A stretch of DNA of 64,000 nucleotides, from positions 492,772-556,771 of the forward strand of contig NZ_JHUZ01000011.1 in assembly GCF_000619885.1 (NCBI RefSeq), in the 5' to 3' direction. The notes below the pieces were generated by a model that was not told where the DNA came from, ran no database searches, and worked only from the letters and a program-made list of their open reading frames with translations. This document shows positions 40,352-51,209 of the stretch, in pieces. Source of the stretch: Balneatrix alpica DSM 16621. GTDB taxonomy: Bacteria > Pseudomonadota > Gammaproteobacteria > Pseudomonadales > Balneatricaceae. How positions within the stretch are numbered: position 1 is the stretch's first letter; each line of letters begins with the position of its first letter. The translations under genes and the position numbers were made by a program.

Positions 40352-41320
40352 TTAGAAATGCTGATAGCCCGCCTGCGCTGGCAAGGGATAACTTTGCTCA
40401 CCTTGCCATAGGCGTAAACCGGTACGTTGATGAACCTGACCGATACGGGTGACTGGCACCGACAAATGCTGTAATGCCCGCAGCATCTGCGGCTCCTCTT
40501 GCGGACTGACAGTAAAGCAGAGTTCGAAATCCTCTCCACCACACAGAGCCAGCTGTAGCGCCTGCTCTGCATCCCGCGTACTGCGCAAGGCCTCTGACAG
40601 TGGCAAGCTATCGAGCTGCAAATCGGCCCCCATATGCGAGGCTTTCAACACATGCCCCAGGTCTGCCAACAAGCCGTCAGAAATATCGATCACTGCAGAG
40701 GCGTAAGGACGTAACCTCATACCCAGCTCAAGACGGGGACTGGGCCGATAAAAACGCTGCCACAAATACCCTGATGCCTCCTCACTGGGCTGGGCACCGG
40801 CCAAAGCATAGGCTAATCCCGCCGCCGCATCCCCCAACGTTCCCGAGACATAAATCAAGTCACCATGCATGGCGCCGTCTCGACGCAATGCTTGGCCCGC
40901 CGGCACTCGACCATGCACCTGAATACTCAGAGTTAGAGGACCACGGGTAGTATCTCCCCCCACCAGGGCGAGATGATATTGCTGCGCCAACTCCGCCAAG
41001 CCCTGGCTAAAACCCTCCAGCCACGTTTCTTCCACCTGAGGCAACGTCAGTCCGAGGGTGAAGCACATTGGCTCAGCCCCCATCGCCGCCAGATCACTCA
41101 GATTCGAGGCCAGCAAACGATAGCCGATATCACGGGGCGCAGCATGCAGAGGAAAATGTACTCCGGCCACCATGGTATCGAGGGAGATTGCCATCTGCTC
41201 GCCATGGTGTAAGTTCAGCAGGGCGCAGTCATCGCCAATCCCCAAAATAACGCCCTGCCCATGAGCCAATTGCGGCCGTTTAAAAAAACGTTCGATCAGC
41301 TCAAATTCGGACAGGGACAT
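40352..41320 (-). CDS. thiL: Thiamine-monophosphate kinase
   Basis: 322 residues. ILGIGDDCALL with ATP/Mg binding, NLSDLAAMGAEP, LVGGDTTRGPL and VIDISDGLLADLGHVLKAS identify ThiL. Makes thiamine diphosphate, the cofactor of Dxs. Follows nusB by 18 bases. Confidence 0.95.
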   Translation of the reverse strand: MSLSEFELIERFFKRPQLAHGQGVILGIGDDCALLNLHHGEQMAISLDTMVAGVHFPLHAAPRDIGYRLLASNLSDLAAMGAEPMCFTLGLTLPQVEETWLEGFSQGLAELAQQYHLALVGGDTTRGPLTLSIQVHGRVPAGQALRRDGAMHGDLIYVSGTLGDAAAGLAYALAGAQPSEEASGYLWQRFYRPSPRLELGMRLRPYASAVIDISDGLLADLGHVLKASHMGADLQLDSLPLSEALRSTRDAEQALQLALCGGEDFELCFTVSPQEEPQMLRALQHLSVPVTRIGQVHQRTGLRLWQGEQSYPLPAQAGYQHF

Positions 41321-41338
41321 GATGGCCGGCGTCGCCAG

Positions 41339-41818
41339 TTAGAACTTGGGGGCAGGCCGACTACGTTGCAGCACTTCTGCAGAACGCAGTTCTTTTGCCA
41401 GTTTATCTAGCACGCCATTGACGTACTTGTGGCTTTCGGTTGCACCAAATACCTTGGCCAACTCAACACACTCGTTAATGACCACTCGATAAGGCACTTC
41501 CAGGCGCTGACTTAGCTCGTAAGCTCCCATCCGCAGAATGCACTTTTCAATGGGGTCCAACTCAGCCAAGGCACGGTCAAGCTTGGGAGCCAGATGTGAG
41601 TCCAGCTCGCTTACCCGTGCAGGTACACCATGCAACAGCTCACGGAACAGGGCCAAATCCGTACGGCTCATGTCGTTATCAGTACGGAACTGCACTTCGA
41701 TTTCGGCCACGCTGGTTCCGGCCAGCAACCACTGATATAACGCCTGCAGGCTGAATTGACGTGCGCTGCGGCGCATTTCACTCATGGATGCCTTACCGTT
41801 GCCTTTACCCGTGCTCAT
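41339..41818 (-). CDS. nusB: Transcription antitermination factor NusB
   Basis: 159 residues; [19 protein letters not shown] at the start and [27 protein letters not shown] at the end. Binds boxA RNA with S10 for rRNA antitermination. ATGA overlap with ribH. Confidence 0.96.
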   Translation of the reverse strand: MSTGKGNGKASMSEMRRSARQFSLQALYQWLLAGTSVAEIEVQFRTDNDMSRTDLALFRELLHGVPARVSELDSHLAPKLDRALAELDPIEKCILRMGAYELSQRLEVPYRVVINECVELAKVFGATESHKYVNGVLDKLAKELRSAEVLQRSRPAPKF

Positions 41819-42294
41819 GCATCGGCCTCCAGCTGCTTGAGCATGCTGACCATTTCCAGCGCTCCCAGAGCGGCTTCTGCACCCTTGTTGCCCGCTTTGG
41901 TACCGGCACGCTCAATCGCCTGTTCGATAGAGTTCACTGTGATAATGCCGTTCAGCACCGGCACATTGTAGTCCAGGCTCACTTTGGTCAGGCCCTTGGC
42001 CGATTCGGCGCAAACATATTCAAAGTGGGGCGTACCACCGCGAATCACCGCTCCCAATGCGATGATGGCATCATCCTTTTGCTGGGCAGCTACTTTCTGC
42101 ACCGCCAATGGCAGTTCGAATGCACCCGGTACCCGGACAACACGCACATTCGCCTCGGGCACACCATGACGCTTCAACACGTCCAGCGCGCCTTCCAGCA
42201 GGCTTTCCACGATGAAACTGTTAAAACGGGCAACTACCACGGTGTAGCGACCTGCTACCTGGGTAAAGTCCCCTTCAATACTCTTTACGCTCAT
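41815..42294 (-). CDS. ribH: 6,7-Dimethyl-8-ribityllumazine synthase
   Basis: 159 residues. [50 protein letters not shown] and [20 protein letters not shown] are the family motifs around the active site (His in GGTPHFEY). Penultimate step of riboflavin synthesis. Confidence 0.97.
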   Translation of the reverse strand: MSVKSIEGDFTQVAGRYTVVVARFNSFIVESLLEGALDVLKRHGVPEANVRVVRVPGAFELPLAVQKVAAQQKDDAIIALGAVIRGGTPHFEYVCAESAKGLTKVSLDYNVPVLNGIITVNSIEQAIERAGTKAGNKGAEAALGALEMVSMLKQLEADA

Positions 42295-42308
42295 GTCGTT
42301 ATTCCAAC

Positions 42309-43421
42309 TCAGCCTTGGGCTTCAACAAATTCAACAATTTCCAAGTCAAAGCCGGAAATTGCGGTGTACTTGATCGGGCTAGAGAGCAGGCGCATTTTGC
42401 CCACCCCTAGCTGCCGTAAAATCTGCGATCCTGTGCCGACCGTCTGATAAACCCCGGACACGCCCTCTTTACGCGCACCTGTACGGCGATGCTGAGGGTT
42501 GAAATAGAGGTCTAAAGCGGTTTCCAGTTCATCACACTGACTACCGGAGAGTAGCACCGCCACCCCTCGTCCCTCCGCTGCAATGGCCGCCAAGGATTTC
42601 GCCAGAGTCCATTTACCCGGCGCCTTGACCGTCACCACATCGCGCAGCACATCCGTCATATGCACTCGCACCAGCGTGGGTTCAGCCGCATTTATCTCGC
42701 CCATGGCCAATGCCAGGTGCGTCTTATTCTGAATATGATCACGGAAGCTCAGCGCACGGAATACGCCATATTCGGTCTCCAGTACCTGCTCATCCACTTT
42801 CTCCACCGTCTTTTCATGCAAAGTACGGTAGTGGATCAAGTCGGCAATGGTACCGATCTTCAGGCCGTGGGTTTCGGCAAAGGTTTCCAGATCAGGACGG
42901 CGCGCCATGGTGCCATCTTCATTCATGATCTCGACAATCACCGCCGCCGGGGTATGTCCAGCCAAACGGGCCAAGTCACAACCCGCTTCAGTATGTCCGG
43001 CACGAGATAGCACCCCACCGGGCTGCGCCATCAGTGGGAAGATATGACCTGGCTGAACAATATCCTCAGGACGGGTATCACCCGCCACTGCCACCTGCAC
43101 GGTACGCGCACGATCCGCCGCTGAAATACCGGTGGTCACACCGGTCGCCGCCTCAATGGAAACGGTGAAATTGGTCGAATAGGCGGTGCCATTGTCGCGC
43201 ACCATTAAGGGCAGCTTGAGATATTCACAACGCTCACGGGTTAAGGTCAGACAAATCAGGCCGCGAGCATATTTGGCCATGAAGTTGATATGCTCTGGGG
43301 TCACTTTGTCGGCCGCCAGAATCAGATCACCTTCATTTTCCCGGTCTTCATCGTCCATCAGGATCACCATTTTGCCCTGATGAATATCCTCGATGATTTC
43401 CTCAATGGTATTCAGTGCCAT
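42309..43421 (-). CDS. ribB: 3,4-DHBP synthase RibB fused to degenerate RibA-like domain
   Basis: 370 residues. The N-terminal ~205 residues are complete DHBP synthase: [25 protein letters not shown] and [15 protein letters not shown]. The C-terminal domain has the RibA fold pattern ([31 protein letters not shown]) but no zinc cysteines and no RQEGRGIGL loop, so GTP cyclohydrolase II activity is not expected. This is the RibBX arrangement known from other proteobacteria. Start at ATG 43421 after GAGG. It acts on ribulose 5-phosphate. Confidence 0.95.
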   Translation of the reverse strand: MALNTIEEIIEDIHQGKMVILMDDEDRENEGDLILAADKVTPEHINFMAKYARGLICLTLTRERCEYLKLPLMVRDNGTAYSTNFTVSIEAATGVTTGISAADRARTVQVAVAGDTRPEDIVQPGHIFPLMAQPGGVLSRAGHTEAGCDLARLAGHTPAAVIVEIMNEDGTMARRPDLETFAETHGLKIGTIADLIHYRTLHEKTVEKVDEQVLETEYGVFRALSFRDHIQNKTHLALAMGEINAAEPTLVRVHMTDVLRDVVTVKAPGKWTLAKSLAAIAAEGRGVAVLLSGSQCDELETALDLYFNPQHRRTGARKEGVSGVYQTVGTGSQILRQLGVGKMRLLSSPIKYTAISGFDLEIVEFVEAQG

Positions 43422-43440
43422 GTGCCATCCTCGTGACAAA

Positions 43441-44094
43441 TCAAGCTCGCCAAAAGCCGTGCTCGGCCAACTTAGCTAGGGTAAGACCAGACTGCTCGCC
43501 AGCAGCTGGCTGAATTAAGCGTTCCAGGTAGCGAGCCAACAGGTCGACTTCCAGATTTACCTTGGCCCCAGGCTGCAACGCCAACAAATTGGTGTGACTG
43601 GCACTATGGGGCACGATATTCAAACTAAATACTTGTCCAGCAACGGCATTCACCGTCAGGCTGACGCCGTCCACCGTGATAGAGCCTTTATGGGCGATGT
43701 AACGTGACAAATTGGCTGGAGCCTCCACCTCAAACTGCAGCGAACGCCCCTCTGTACGGCGACTTTTAATCGTGCCCACACCATCGACATGCCCACTGAC
43801 CAAATGCCCACCCAACCGAGTGGTGGGTAACAGGGCTTTCTCCAGATTAAGTAAGCGGCCTGGTTGCCAGCTGGCCAGGGTGGTGTGGCTCAACGTCTCT
43901 CGGGACACATCTGCGGCGTAGGTACGGCCGCTCAACTCCACCACCGTCAGGCAGACGCCATTGGTGGCAATGGAATCTCCCAGGCGCACATCGGCAAAAT
44001 CCAGCTCTTCACTGCTCACCCACAGACGCAGGTCGCCTTGCCGAGGTTCCAGGCTTTGTAAGCGCCCGGTTGCTTCAATAATGCCGGTAAACAT
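43441..44094 (-). CDS. ribE: Riboflavin synthase alpha subunit
   Basis: 217 residues with the two-fold lumazine-binding repeat: [16 protein letters not shown] ... GDSIATNGVCLTVVEL and HLVSGHVDGVGTIKSR ... GSITVDGVSLTVNAV. The ATG overlaps the ribD stop (TGATG) and has AAGGTG ahead. Also called ribC in some species. Confidence 0.95.
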   Translation of the reverse strand: MFTGIIEATGRLQSLEPRQGDLRLWVSSEELDFADVRLGDSIATNGVCLTVVELSGRTYAADVSRETLSHTTLASWQPGRLLNLEKALLPTTRLGGHLVSGHVDGVGTIKSRRTEGRSLQFEVEAPANLSRYIAHKGSITVDGVSLTVNAVAGQVFSLNIVPHSASHTNLLALQPGAKVNLEVDLLARYLERLIQPAAGEQSGLTLAKLAEHGFWRA

Positions 44095-45215
44095 CAAATC
44101 ACCTTTGCCCGGATACGCCAGTCATCACCCAGCGCACGCATATCAACTATTTGCAAGCGTTGCTGCTCACTCATGCTACCAAGCGGCCAGTCCAACAAGG
44201 GGCGTGCCTGGCTACCCAACAAGGTAGGCGCCATATAGACCCACAGCTCATCCACCAGCCCAGCACGCATAAAACTACCGGCCAGACGGGCTCCGGCCTC
44301 CACCAGCACTTCGTTACAACCACGACGCCCCAGCTCACGCAATAACTGCGTCAAATCCAATCCCTGCGGTAAGCGAGTAAGAGGCAAAGCCTCCACCTGT
44401 GCAACAAGGTTAGGGCTAGAGTTGCGGTCATCTACACACCAGAGTATCGGCCCCGGCTGCTGTAACAAACGACACTGGGGCTGACTAGCCAGACGTTGGC
44501 GGCTATCAAGAATCACCCGCAGGGGCTGGCGCTCACCACGCCGCTGCTGCTGTTCAGCAGTTAGCCCACACTCTGCCATACGGACAGTCAAAGCAGCTTG
44601 ATCCAAGAGCACAGTGTCGATGCCGCTCACCACCGCCGAACTACGGGCACGCAAACGTTGCACATCAGTACGGGCCGCCGCACCAGTAATCCACTGGCTT
44701 TCACCAGAGGCCATCGCCGTGCGGCCATCCAGACTCATCGCCAACTTCACCCGCACATAGGGCAGGCCCTGCTCCATCCGTTTGCAAAAACCAGGATTAA
44801 GTGCACGCGCCTGTTCTGCCAGTAAGCCATAAGACACGCTGACACCAGCATCACGCAAACGCTGATGTCCCTTACCCGCCACCAGCGGGTTAGGGTCCTG
44901 CATGGCACTCACCACCCGACTCACCCCCGCTTTGACCAAGGCATCTGCACAGGGAGGCGTACGGCCGAAATGCGCACAGGGTTCCAGGCTGACATAGGCG
45001 GTGGCCCCTTTGGCCTGCTCACCGGCCATCGCCAGGGCATGCACCTCTGCATGAGCTTCACCTGCCCGCTCATGGAAGCCCTGACCCACAAGCTGACCAT
45101 CCTTGACCAATACACAACCTACTCGAGGGTTAGGGTCGGTGGAATACAGACCTTGCTCCGCCAACTGTAATGCCAACGCCATCCACTGATGATCCTGCGG
45201 ATTAAAGTCAGACAT
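44094..45215 (-). CDS. ribD: Bifunctional deaminase/reductase RibD
   Basis: 373 residues. The deaminase domain (1-145) holds zinc site HAEVHAL and [19 protein letters not shown]; the reductase domain holds [20 protein letters not shown] and [21 protein letters not shown]. Catalyses steps two and three of riboflavin synthesis. Start overlaps nrdR by eight bases. Confidence 0.96.
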   Translation of the reverse strand: MSDFNPQDHQWMALALQLAEQGLYSTDPNPRVGCVLVKDGQLVGQGFHERAGEAHAEVHALAMAGEQAKGATAYVSLEPCAHFGRTPPCADALVKAGVSRVVSAMQDPNPLVAGKGHQRLRDAGVSVSYGLLAEQARALNPGFCKRMEQGLPYVRVKLAMSLDGRTAMASGESQWITGAAARTDVQRLRARSSAVVSGIDTVLLDQAALTVRMAECGLTAEQQQRRGERQPLRVILDSRQRLASQPQCRLLQQPGPILWCVDDRNSSPNLVAQVEALPLTRLPQGLDLTQLLRELGRRGCNEVLVEAGARLAGSFMRAGLVDELWVYMAPTLLGSQARPLLDWPLGSMSEQQRLQIVDMRALGDDWRIRAKVI

Positions 45216-45696
45216 TCAGCTCTCCTTGCTGCTCACTTTGATCCTGCTCCTGGGTCAGACGATCAATCTCTTCACGAAACTCTTGCAGGTCCTGAAAATC
45301 TCGGTAGACCGAAGCAAAACGCACATAGGCCACCTGATCCAAACGCCGCAGCTCCCGCATCACCATCTCCCCCAATTGACGCGAACGCACTTCACGCTCA
45401 CCGGTGGCGCGCAATTGTTGTTTGATACGGGTAAGGGCAGCCTCAATGGCTTCGGTTGCGACAGGACGCTTTTCCAACGAACGCAACATGCCTGCGCGTA
45501 GTTTGTTTTCGTCGAAAGGCTGGCGAGTGCCGTCTTGCTTAACGATATGCGGCATCACCAGTTCAGCTAATTCATAGGTAGTAAAACGCTCACCACAGGC
45601 CAGACACTCACGGCGACGACGCACCTGTTCACCTTCGGCGACCAGACGCGAATCGATGACCTTGGTATCCTGGGCACGGCAGAAAGGACAATGCAT
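45208..45696 (-). CDS. nrdR: Transcriptional repressor NrdR
   Basis: 162 residues: zinc ribbon ([17 protein letters not shown] ... [12 protein letters not shown]) and ATP-cone domain ([19 protein letters not shown]). Represses ribonucleotide reductase genes in response to dATP/ATP. It heads the rib operon, the usual order in proteobacteria. Confidence 0.97.
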   Translation of the reverse strand: MHCPFCRAQDTKVIDSRLVAEGEQVRRRRECLACGERFTTYELAELVMPHIVKQDGTRQPFDENKLRAGMLRSLEKRPVATEAIEAALTRIKQQLRATGEREVRSRQLGEMVMRELRRLDQVAYVRFASVYRDFQDLQEFREEIDRLTQEQDQSEQQGELNV

Positions 45697-45757
45697 GGCA
45701 CCACCTGTAAAGAGCGAGGGCCAGTATTGTAACCGAGTTAAAGATAAGCCCCAACAA

Positions 45758-45782
45758 AAACGGCCGGAAAAACCGGCCGTTT
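45758..45782 (-). terminator. Terminator after glyA
   Basis: AAACGGCCGG-AAAAA-CCGGCCGTTT, a 10-bp perfect stem with TTTTTG after it on the minus strand. It parts glyA from nrdR. Confidence 0.85.
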
Positions 45783-45842
45783 GGCTAACATCAGTGCGTT
45801 TCCGTTATGGAAAAAATGCGCCTGATATTCGAGAGGAAGCGA

Positions 45843-47096
45843 TTAGCGGTACACAGGATACTTGGCACAGACGGCTTCGACCTTGCTACGAACCGTAGCG
45901 ATCACTTCCTCGTTGTTAATGTCCTCGAGGATATCGCAGATCCAACCGGCCAGATCACGGCATTCCTGCTCGCCAAAACCACGAGTGGTCACCGCAGGGG
46001 TACCGATTCGCAGACCACTGGTAACAAAGGGTGAACGAGGATCGTTAGGTACCGCATTTTTGTTGACGGTAATGTGGGCACGCCCCAAAGCCGCATCCGC
46101 ATCCTTACCAGTAATATCCTTACTGATCAGACTGAGCAGGAACAGGTGATCTTCCGTACCACCGGATACAACATCGAAACCACGCTGAATGAAGACTTCC
46201 GCCATAGCCTTGGCATTGACGACCACCTGCTTCTGATAGCTCTTGAACTCCTCGCTCATCGCTTCTTTGAAGCAAACCGCTTTGGCAGCGATCACGTGCA
46301 TCAGCGGGCCACCCTGACCACCAGGGAAAACCGCAGAGTTCAGTTTCTTCTCCAGCTCTTCATTGGCTTTAGCCAGGATCAAACCGCCACGGGGACCACG
46401 CAGGGTTTTATGGGTAGTGGTAGTCACCACATCGGCAAAAGGTACCGGGTTGGGGTAAATGCCAGCCGCAACCAGACCAGCCACATGAGCCATATCAACA
46501 AACAGATAAGCGCCAACTTCATTGGCAATCGCACGGAAGCGGGCAAAATCCAGCACCTGAGAATAAGCCGAGAAACCAGCAATAATCATCTTGGGCTGAT
46601 GTTCTTTCGCCAGACGCTCGACTTCGTCATAGTCGATCAGACCGGTTTCCGGATTCAGACCATACTGTACTGCCTGGTAGATTTTGCCGGAGAAGTTAAC
46701 ACTGGCGCCGTGGGTCAGGTGACCACCGTGAGCCAGGCTCATCCCCAACACGGTATCACCTGGCTGCAGCAACGCCATAAAGACCGCTGCGTTAGCCTGG
46801 GAACCAGAGTGAGGCTGGACGTTAGCGTAATCCGCACCAAACAGCTGCTTGGCACGCTCAATTGCCAGCTGCTCAACCACATCAACATGCTCACAACCAC
46901 CGTAATAACGCTTGCCGGGGTAGCCTTCTGCATACTTATTGGTCAGCACGGAACCCTGGGCCTGAATCACCCGTGGGCTGGTGTAGTTCTCAGAAGCGAT
47001 CAGCTCAATGTGAGCTTCCTGACGCTTGGCTTCTGCCTGCATCGCGCTCCAGAGGTCAGCATCGAAAGAGGCGATAGTCTGGTCTTTGGTGAACAT
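45843..47096 (-). CDS. glyA: Serine hydroxymethyltransferase
   Basis: 417 residues. PLP lysine in [37 protein letters not shown] and the Tyr-rich [16 protein letters not shown]. Interconverts serine and glycine and charges tetrahydrofolate with one-carbon units. Single-gene unit divergent from ettA with an 80-base leader. Confidence 0.98.
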   Translation of the reverse strand: MFTKDQTIASFDADLWSAMQAEAKRQEAHIELIASENYTSPRVIQAQGSVLTNKYAEGYPGKRYYGGCEHVDVVEQLAIERAKQLFGADYANVQPHSGSQANAAVFMALLQPGDTVLGMSLAHGGHLTHGASVNFSGKIYQAVQYGLNPETGLIDYDEVERLAKEHQPKMIIAGFSAYSQVLDFARFRAIANEVGAYLFVDMAHVAGLVAAGIYPNPVPFADVVTTTTHKTLRGPRGGLILAKANEELEKKLNSAVFPGGQGGPLMHVIAAKAVCFKEAMSEEFKSYQKQVVVNAKAMAEVFIQRGFDVVSGGTEDHLFLLSLISKDITGKDADAALGRAHITVNKNAVPNDPRSPFVTSGLRIGTPAVTTRGFGEQECRDLAGWICDILEDINNEEVIATVRSKVEAVCAKYPVYR

Positions 47097-47181
47097 GGTT
47101 TTCCCCTACTGGCCGTATATAAAGGTGGCTGAGCTAAGGTTGTTCCGCCCGACACCCCAGGGCGGTGCTCAAGAGGCGGGC

Positions 47182-47187
47182 ATTATA
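47182..47187 (-). promoter_or_regulatory. -10 box of glyA in the glyA-ettA spacer
   Basis: TATAAT on the minus strand, 86 bases ahead of the glyA ATG; the -35 is poor, suggesting an activator. The leader can form a CCGCCC/GGGCGG hairpin. I see no glycine, SAM or folate riboswitch pattern in it. Confidence 0.5.
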
Positions 47188-47363
47188 ACCAACTTTGGCC
47201 AGGGCAGCAGATGAATATTCCGTCAATCAGCAGCCAGTTTTGCTCATACATGAGCCATCGCCAACGCGCATAAAGCGGTAGCAAAAAAGGGGGCAAATCC
47301 TTACCATTACGTCCAATTTTGCCGGAAACGGTCACCTTTATTTGTTAACCGCAGGTAGTGAGC

Positions 47364-49022
47364 ATGGCTCAATACGTATACACCATGAATCGCGTGGGCA
47401 AAGTTGTTCCGCCCAAGCGTGAAATCCTTAAAGACATCTCCCTGTCATTCTTCCCGGGGGCCAAAATTGGCGTGCTGGGTTTGAACGGTGCAGGTAAATC
47501 CACCCTACTGCGCATTATGGCCGGCGTAGACACCGATATCCTCGGCGAAGCCCGTCCCATGCCCGGTATCAAAGTAGGCTACCTGCCTCAGGAGCCGAAA
47601 CTGAATGAAGAGCAAACAGTTCGCGAAATCATTGAAGAGGCGGTCGCCGATGTCAAAGGTGCGCTAGCCGAGCTAGACCAGGTCTATGCTGCTTACGCAG
47701 ATCCCGATGCCGACTTCGATGCCCTGGCCGCTCGTCAGGCTGAACTGGAAAACCTGATCCAGGCCAAAGACGGTCACAACCTTGATAACGCCCTGGAGCG
47801 CGCTGCCGATGCACTGCGCCTGCCCCCCTGGGATAGCCAGGTAAAACACCTGTCCGGGGGTGAGCGTCGCCGTGTTGCCCTCTGCCGTTTGCTGTTAGAT
47901 CACCCTGACATGCTGCTGCTGGACGAGCCCACTAACCACCTGGATGCCGAATCCATTGCTTGGCTGGAGCGCTTCCTGCACGAGTACCCCGGCACCGTGG
48001 TAGCCATCACCCACGACCGTTACTTCCTCGATAATGTCGCTGGCTGGATTCTGGAACTCGACCGCGGCCATGGTATTCCCTATGAGGGCAACTACACTGG
48101 CTGGCTGGAGGCCAAAGAAAAGCGTCTGGAAATTGAGGCCAAGCAGCAACAGTCTCACCAGAAAGCTATCAAAGCTGAATTGGAATGGGTACGCTCCGGT
48201 GCCAAAGGCCGCCAGGCGAAGTCCAAGGCCCGTCTACAGCGCTTTGACGAGCTGAACTCACGGGAATTCCAAACCCGTAACGAAACCCAGGAAATCTATA
48301 TTCCACCTGGTCCACGCCTGGGTGATAAGGTCATTGAGCTGCACAACGTCAGCAAAAGCTATAACGGTCGTCTGTTGATTGATGATCTCAGCTTTACCGT
48401 GCCACCGGGTGCCATTGTCGGGGTCATCGGTGGTAACGGTGCAGGTAAGTCCACCCTATTCCGCATGCTGACCGGTGCCGAGCAACCCGATAGCGGCTCC
48501 ATCGTGATTGGTGACACCGTCAAGCTGGCCTGTGTGGATCAGATGCGTGAGCTAGATGGTAGCAAGACTGTATGGGAGGAGATCTCTGACGGCGCTGACA
48601 TTATTACCGTTGGCTCCTTCCAGACCCCATCCCGGGCCTACCTCGGCCGCTTTAACTTCAAAGGCTCTGACCAGCAGAAGTTTGTCAAAGACCTGTCAGG
48701 GGGTGAGCGCAACCGTCTGCACCTGGCCAAGCTATTGAAGGAAGGCGGCAACGTACTGCTGCTGGACGAACCCACCAACGACCTGGACGTGGAAACCCTG
48801 CGCGCCCTGGAAGAAGCCCTGCTGGCTTTCCCCGGCAGCGCGATCGTGATCTCCCACGATCGTTGGTTCCTCGACCGGGTTGCCACTCACATTCTGGCCT
48901 ACGAAGGTGACTCTAAAGCCGTCTTCTTTGAAGGTAACTACAGTGAGTACGCGGAGGACTTCAAGAAACGCTTCGGTAAAGATCATCAACCCGAGCGGAT
49001 CAAGTACAAGCGTATTGGCTAA
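47364..49022 (+). CDS. ettA: Energy-dependent translational throttle protein EttA (ABC-F)
   Basis: 552 residues, two ABC domains: GLNGAGKSTLLRIM ... LSGGERRRVALCRLLL and GGNGAGKSTLFRML ... LSGGERNRLHLAKLL. The linker has the P-site tRNA-interacting PtIM and the EttA arm. MAQYVYTMNRVGKVVPPKRE at the start is EttA-specific. No TM domain; it acts on the ribosome, sensing ATP/ADP. ATG chosen over GTG six bases upstream. Confidence 0.97.
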   Translation: MAQYVYTMNRVGKVVPPKREILKDISLSFFPGAKIGVLGLNGAGKSTLLRIMAGVDTDILGEARPMPGIKVGYLPQEPKLNEEQTVREIIEEAVADVKGALAELDQVYAAYADPDADFDALAARQAELENLIQAKDGHNLDNALERAADALRLPPWDSQVKHLSGGERRRVALCRLLLDHPDMLLLDEPTNHLDAESIAWLERFLHEYPGTVVAITHDRYFLDNVAGWILELDRGHGIPYEGNYTGWLEAKEKRLEIEAKQQQSHQKAIKAELEWVRSGAKGRQAKSKARLQRFDELNSREFQTRNETQEIYIPPGPRLGDKVIELHNVSKSYNGRLLIDDLSFTVPPGAIVGVIGGNGAGKSTLFRMLTGAEQPDSGSIVIGDTVKLACVDQMRELDGSKTVWEEISDGADIITVGSFQTPSRAYLGRFNFKGSDQQKFVKDLSGGERNRLHLAKLLKEGGNVLLLDEPTNDLDVETLRALEEALLAFPGSAIVISHDRWFLDRVATHILAYEGDSKAVFFEGNYSEYAEDFKKRFGKDHQPERIKYKRIG

Positions 49023-49028
49023 GCCTTT

Positions 49029-49050
49029 CCCCCCTGGCTTGCCAGGGGGG
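49029..49050 (+). terminator. GC-rich hairpin after ettA
   Basis: CCCCCCTGGC-TT-GCCAGGGGGG, a 10-bp perfect stem seven bases past the ettA stop, without a U-run. Confidence 0.5.
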
Positions 49051-49223
49051 AGTCCCATCCCGCTACCTGTATTGCATATAGGCTAGCACTACGACTTATC
49101 TTCTCCTCCCCCAGTGCTTGCTTTCCCTAGCCGCCAGCCTCAGAAATTCAACTACACTTCCACTATACGCAATGCTCATACACGCAAGCACAGTCTTGGC
49201 CTGACCCTCAGTTGGAGGTAGAT

Positions 49224-49607
49224 ATGCCCACTGCCAGTAACCGCCGCCGTTTCACCCGGCTGCCCTTTGATGCCTTTGCCACCCTGGAAACCAGTAGCGG
49301 ACGCTACCGTGCTCAGGTACTGGATCTTTCTCTACACGGTGCCTTACTGTTGACCCCCGATGGCTTTGAACCGCGTGTGGGGGATGAAGCCACCATTGAG
49401 ATCAGCTTGTCCGATGAAGCCCATATCTCAATGCCTGTGCGCCTCCGCCACTCGGAAGAAGGCTTGCTGGGCTGCGAACTGCACCATATCGATATGGACA
49501 GCCTGTCCCATTTGCGCCGCCTGCTGGAGCTAAATCTGGGAGATGCCGAGCTGGTCGAACGCGAGTTAAGCCAGTTGCTGGATCAGGTTCCCACCTCCGA
49601 CACCTGA
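49224..49607 (+). CDS. PilZ domain protein
   Basis: 127 residues: RRRFTRLPFDAFATLE (the RxxxR c-di-GMP motif) then VLDLSLHGALLL (the D/NxSxxG motif) place it as a single PilZ domain, with an acidic C-terminal helix. It probably binds c-di-GMP, though its target is unknown. ATG at 49224 has GGAGGTAG ahead. Stands alone between ettA and convergent radA. The 5' gap 49023-49223 holds the hairpin after ettA and a possible -10 TATACG. Confidence 0.88.
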   Translation: MPTASNRRRFTRLPFDAFATLETSSGRYRAQVLDLSLHGALLLTPDGFEPRVGDEATIEISLSDEAHISMPVRLRHSEEGLLGCELHHIDMDSLSHLRRLLELNLGDAELVERELSQLLDQVPTSDT

Positions 49608-49679
49608 ACCGCGCCCATCAGAGCAGGCAAAGCTCGTGACAAAAGGTGGCTTCCCCAGGTCATTCTTGTGGGCTTAACT

Positions 49680-51044
49680 CTAGAGTGCCTGCAGTGCCTC
49701 CTGCAGGTTCTTCACGCCAATGATGTGCATCCCTTCCACTCCCCCTTTCGGCACATTGGCCAGGGGGGCGATGGCCCGCTTAAAGCCATGTTTGACCGCC
49801 TCACGCAGACGCTCCTGACCACTGGGTACCGGCCGTATCTCCCCCGACAATCCCACCTCGCCAAACACCACCAAGTCTTGCGGTAACTGCTGATCGCGAA
49901 AAGAAGACACCACCGCCAGCAGTAACGCTAAATCGGCACTGGTCTCACTGACCTTGACCCCTCCCACCACATTGACGAACACATCCTGATCACCGCAATG
50001 CAGCCCACCATGACGGTGCAACACCGCCAGCAACATCGCTAAGCGGTTTTGCTCCAACCCCACCGCCACCCGCCGTGGCGCCGCCAGGTGACTCTGATCG
50101 ACTAGTGCCTGAATCTCCACCAGCAGGGGCCGCGTACCTTCCCACACTACCATCACCAGGCTACCGGCCGCGGCCTCTTCGCCCCGCTGTAGAAAAATCG
50201 AACTGGGATTTTTCACCTCTTTCAGACCGGACTCGAGCATGGCAAACACCCCCAGCTCATTCACCGCACCAAAGCGGTTTTTAATCCCGCGCAGGGTACG
50301 AAAACGGCTATCGTGCCCCCCTTCCAACAACAGGGAGGCATCAATCATATGCTCTAACACCTTGGGGCCCGCCAGGGTGCCATCCTTGGTGACATGCCCC
50401 ACCAGCAACAACACCGTGCCGGTCTGCTTGGCAAAACGAGTCAAGAGCGCAGCACTCTCGCGCACCTGACTGACCCCGCCAGGAGCAGAGTCAACCAGCT
50501 CGGTATGCACTACCTGGATGGAGTCCACCACCAGCAGCTTGGGCTTGAGTTGCTCCACCTGCTGCAAAATGCGCTCAACGCTGGTTTCCGCCAGCATTTT
50601 CAGTCCCTGTAAGGGCAAACCCAGTCGCCGTGCCCGCATCGCCACCTGCTGCAAGGACTCTTCCCCCGTGACATAGAGTGCCGGCATCTGTTGTGCCAAT
50701 TGGCACAGTGTCTGTAATAGCAGGGTCGATTTACCTGCCCCCGGATGTCCGCCGATCAAGATCGCGGAGCCCGGCACCATACCGCCTCCCAACACCCGGT
50801 CAAACTCACCCAAACCCGAGCTAAAGCGAGCGGTTTCCGTCAGTTCAACTTCTGCCAAATCCAACACCCGCGCCTGCTGTCCCGCACTACCGGAGTACCC
50901 CCCCGCATGACTGCCGCCACGGGCGCTACCCAGACGCACCTCACTCAAGGTGTTCCAGTTGCCACAGTTCGTGCACTGGCCCTGCCATTTGCTGTAGTCG
51001 GCACCACAGTCATTGCAGACATAAGCGGTTTTCTGTTTAGCCAT
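49680..51044 (-). CDS. radA: DNA repair protein RadA/Sms
   Basis: 454 residues: zinc finger CNDCGADYSKWQGQCTNCGNW, RecA-like ATPase with Walker A GGHPGAGKST, RadA-specific KNRFGAVNELGVF, and a Lon-like C-terminal domain (VNVVGGVKVSETSADLALLLAV, GEVGLSGEIRPV). Helicase in recombination branch migration. The ATG at 51044 (MAKQKTAYVC) follows AAGGA; a 26-residue upstream extension has no ribosome site. Confidence 0.97.
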   Translation of the reverse strand: MAKQKTAYVCNDCGADYSKWQGQCTNCGNWNTLSEVRLGSARGGSHAGGYSGSAGQQARVLDLAEVELTETARFSSGLGEFDRVLGGGMVPGSAILIGGHPGAGKSTLLLQTLCQLAQQMPALYVTGEESLQQVAMRARRLGLPLQGLKMLAETSVERILQQVEQLKPKLLVVDSIQVVHTELVDSAPGGVSQVRESAALLTRFAKQTGTVLLLVGHVTKDGTLAGPKVLEHMIDASLLLEGGHDSRFRTLRGIKNRFGAVNELGVFAMLESGLKEVKNPSSIFLQRGEEAAAGSLVMVVWEGTRPLLVEIQALVDQSHLAAPRRVAVGLEQNRLAMLLAVLHRHGGLHCGDQDVFVNVVGGVKVSETSADLALLLAVVSSFRDQQLPQDLVVFGEVGLSGEIRPVPSGQERLREAVKHGFKRAIAPLANVPKGGVEGMHIIGVKNLQEALQAL

Positions 51045-51209
51045 CCGGGATATCCTTGCCAGGCAAAAAGGTCTGGGGCATTGTAGGGGGCCCAATTTGA
51101 GAACAAAAGTTTCTGTTCTCATACGCTATAACAAAGACGCCATAACAAAAGTACAAGACCGGCAGGACGCTGGACCTGCCTCCCATGCCCATACTGTGAG
51201 GACATTTTC

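Noticed and set aside
45697..45842. FMN riboswitch for the riboflavin operon
   Set aside because: The spacer before nrdR holds only the glyA terminator; the RFN element consensus was not seen here or before ribB.
47097..47363. Glycine or folate riboswitch ahead of glyA
   Set aside because: Leader is about 80 bases with one hairpin; none of the glycine-aptamer GGAGAG or THF motifs are seen.
51123..51209. SAM-II riboswitch ahead of metY
   Set aside because: The leader has only a GGCAGG/CCTGCC hairpin; the invariant UGAUUU and GCUAAA elements are missing.
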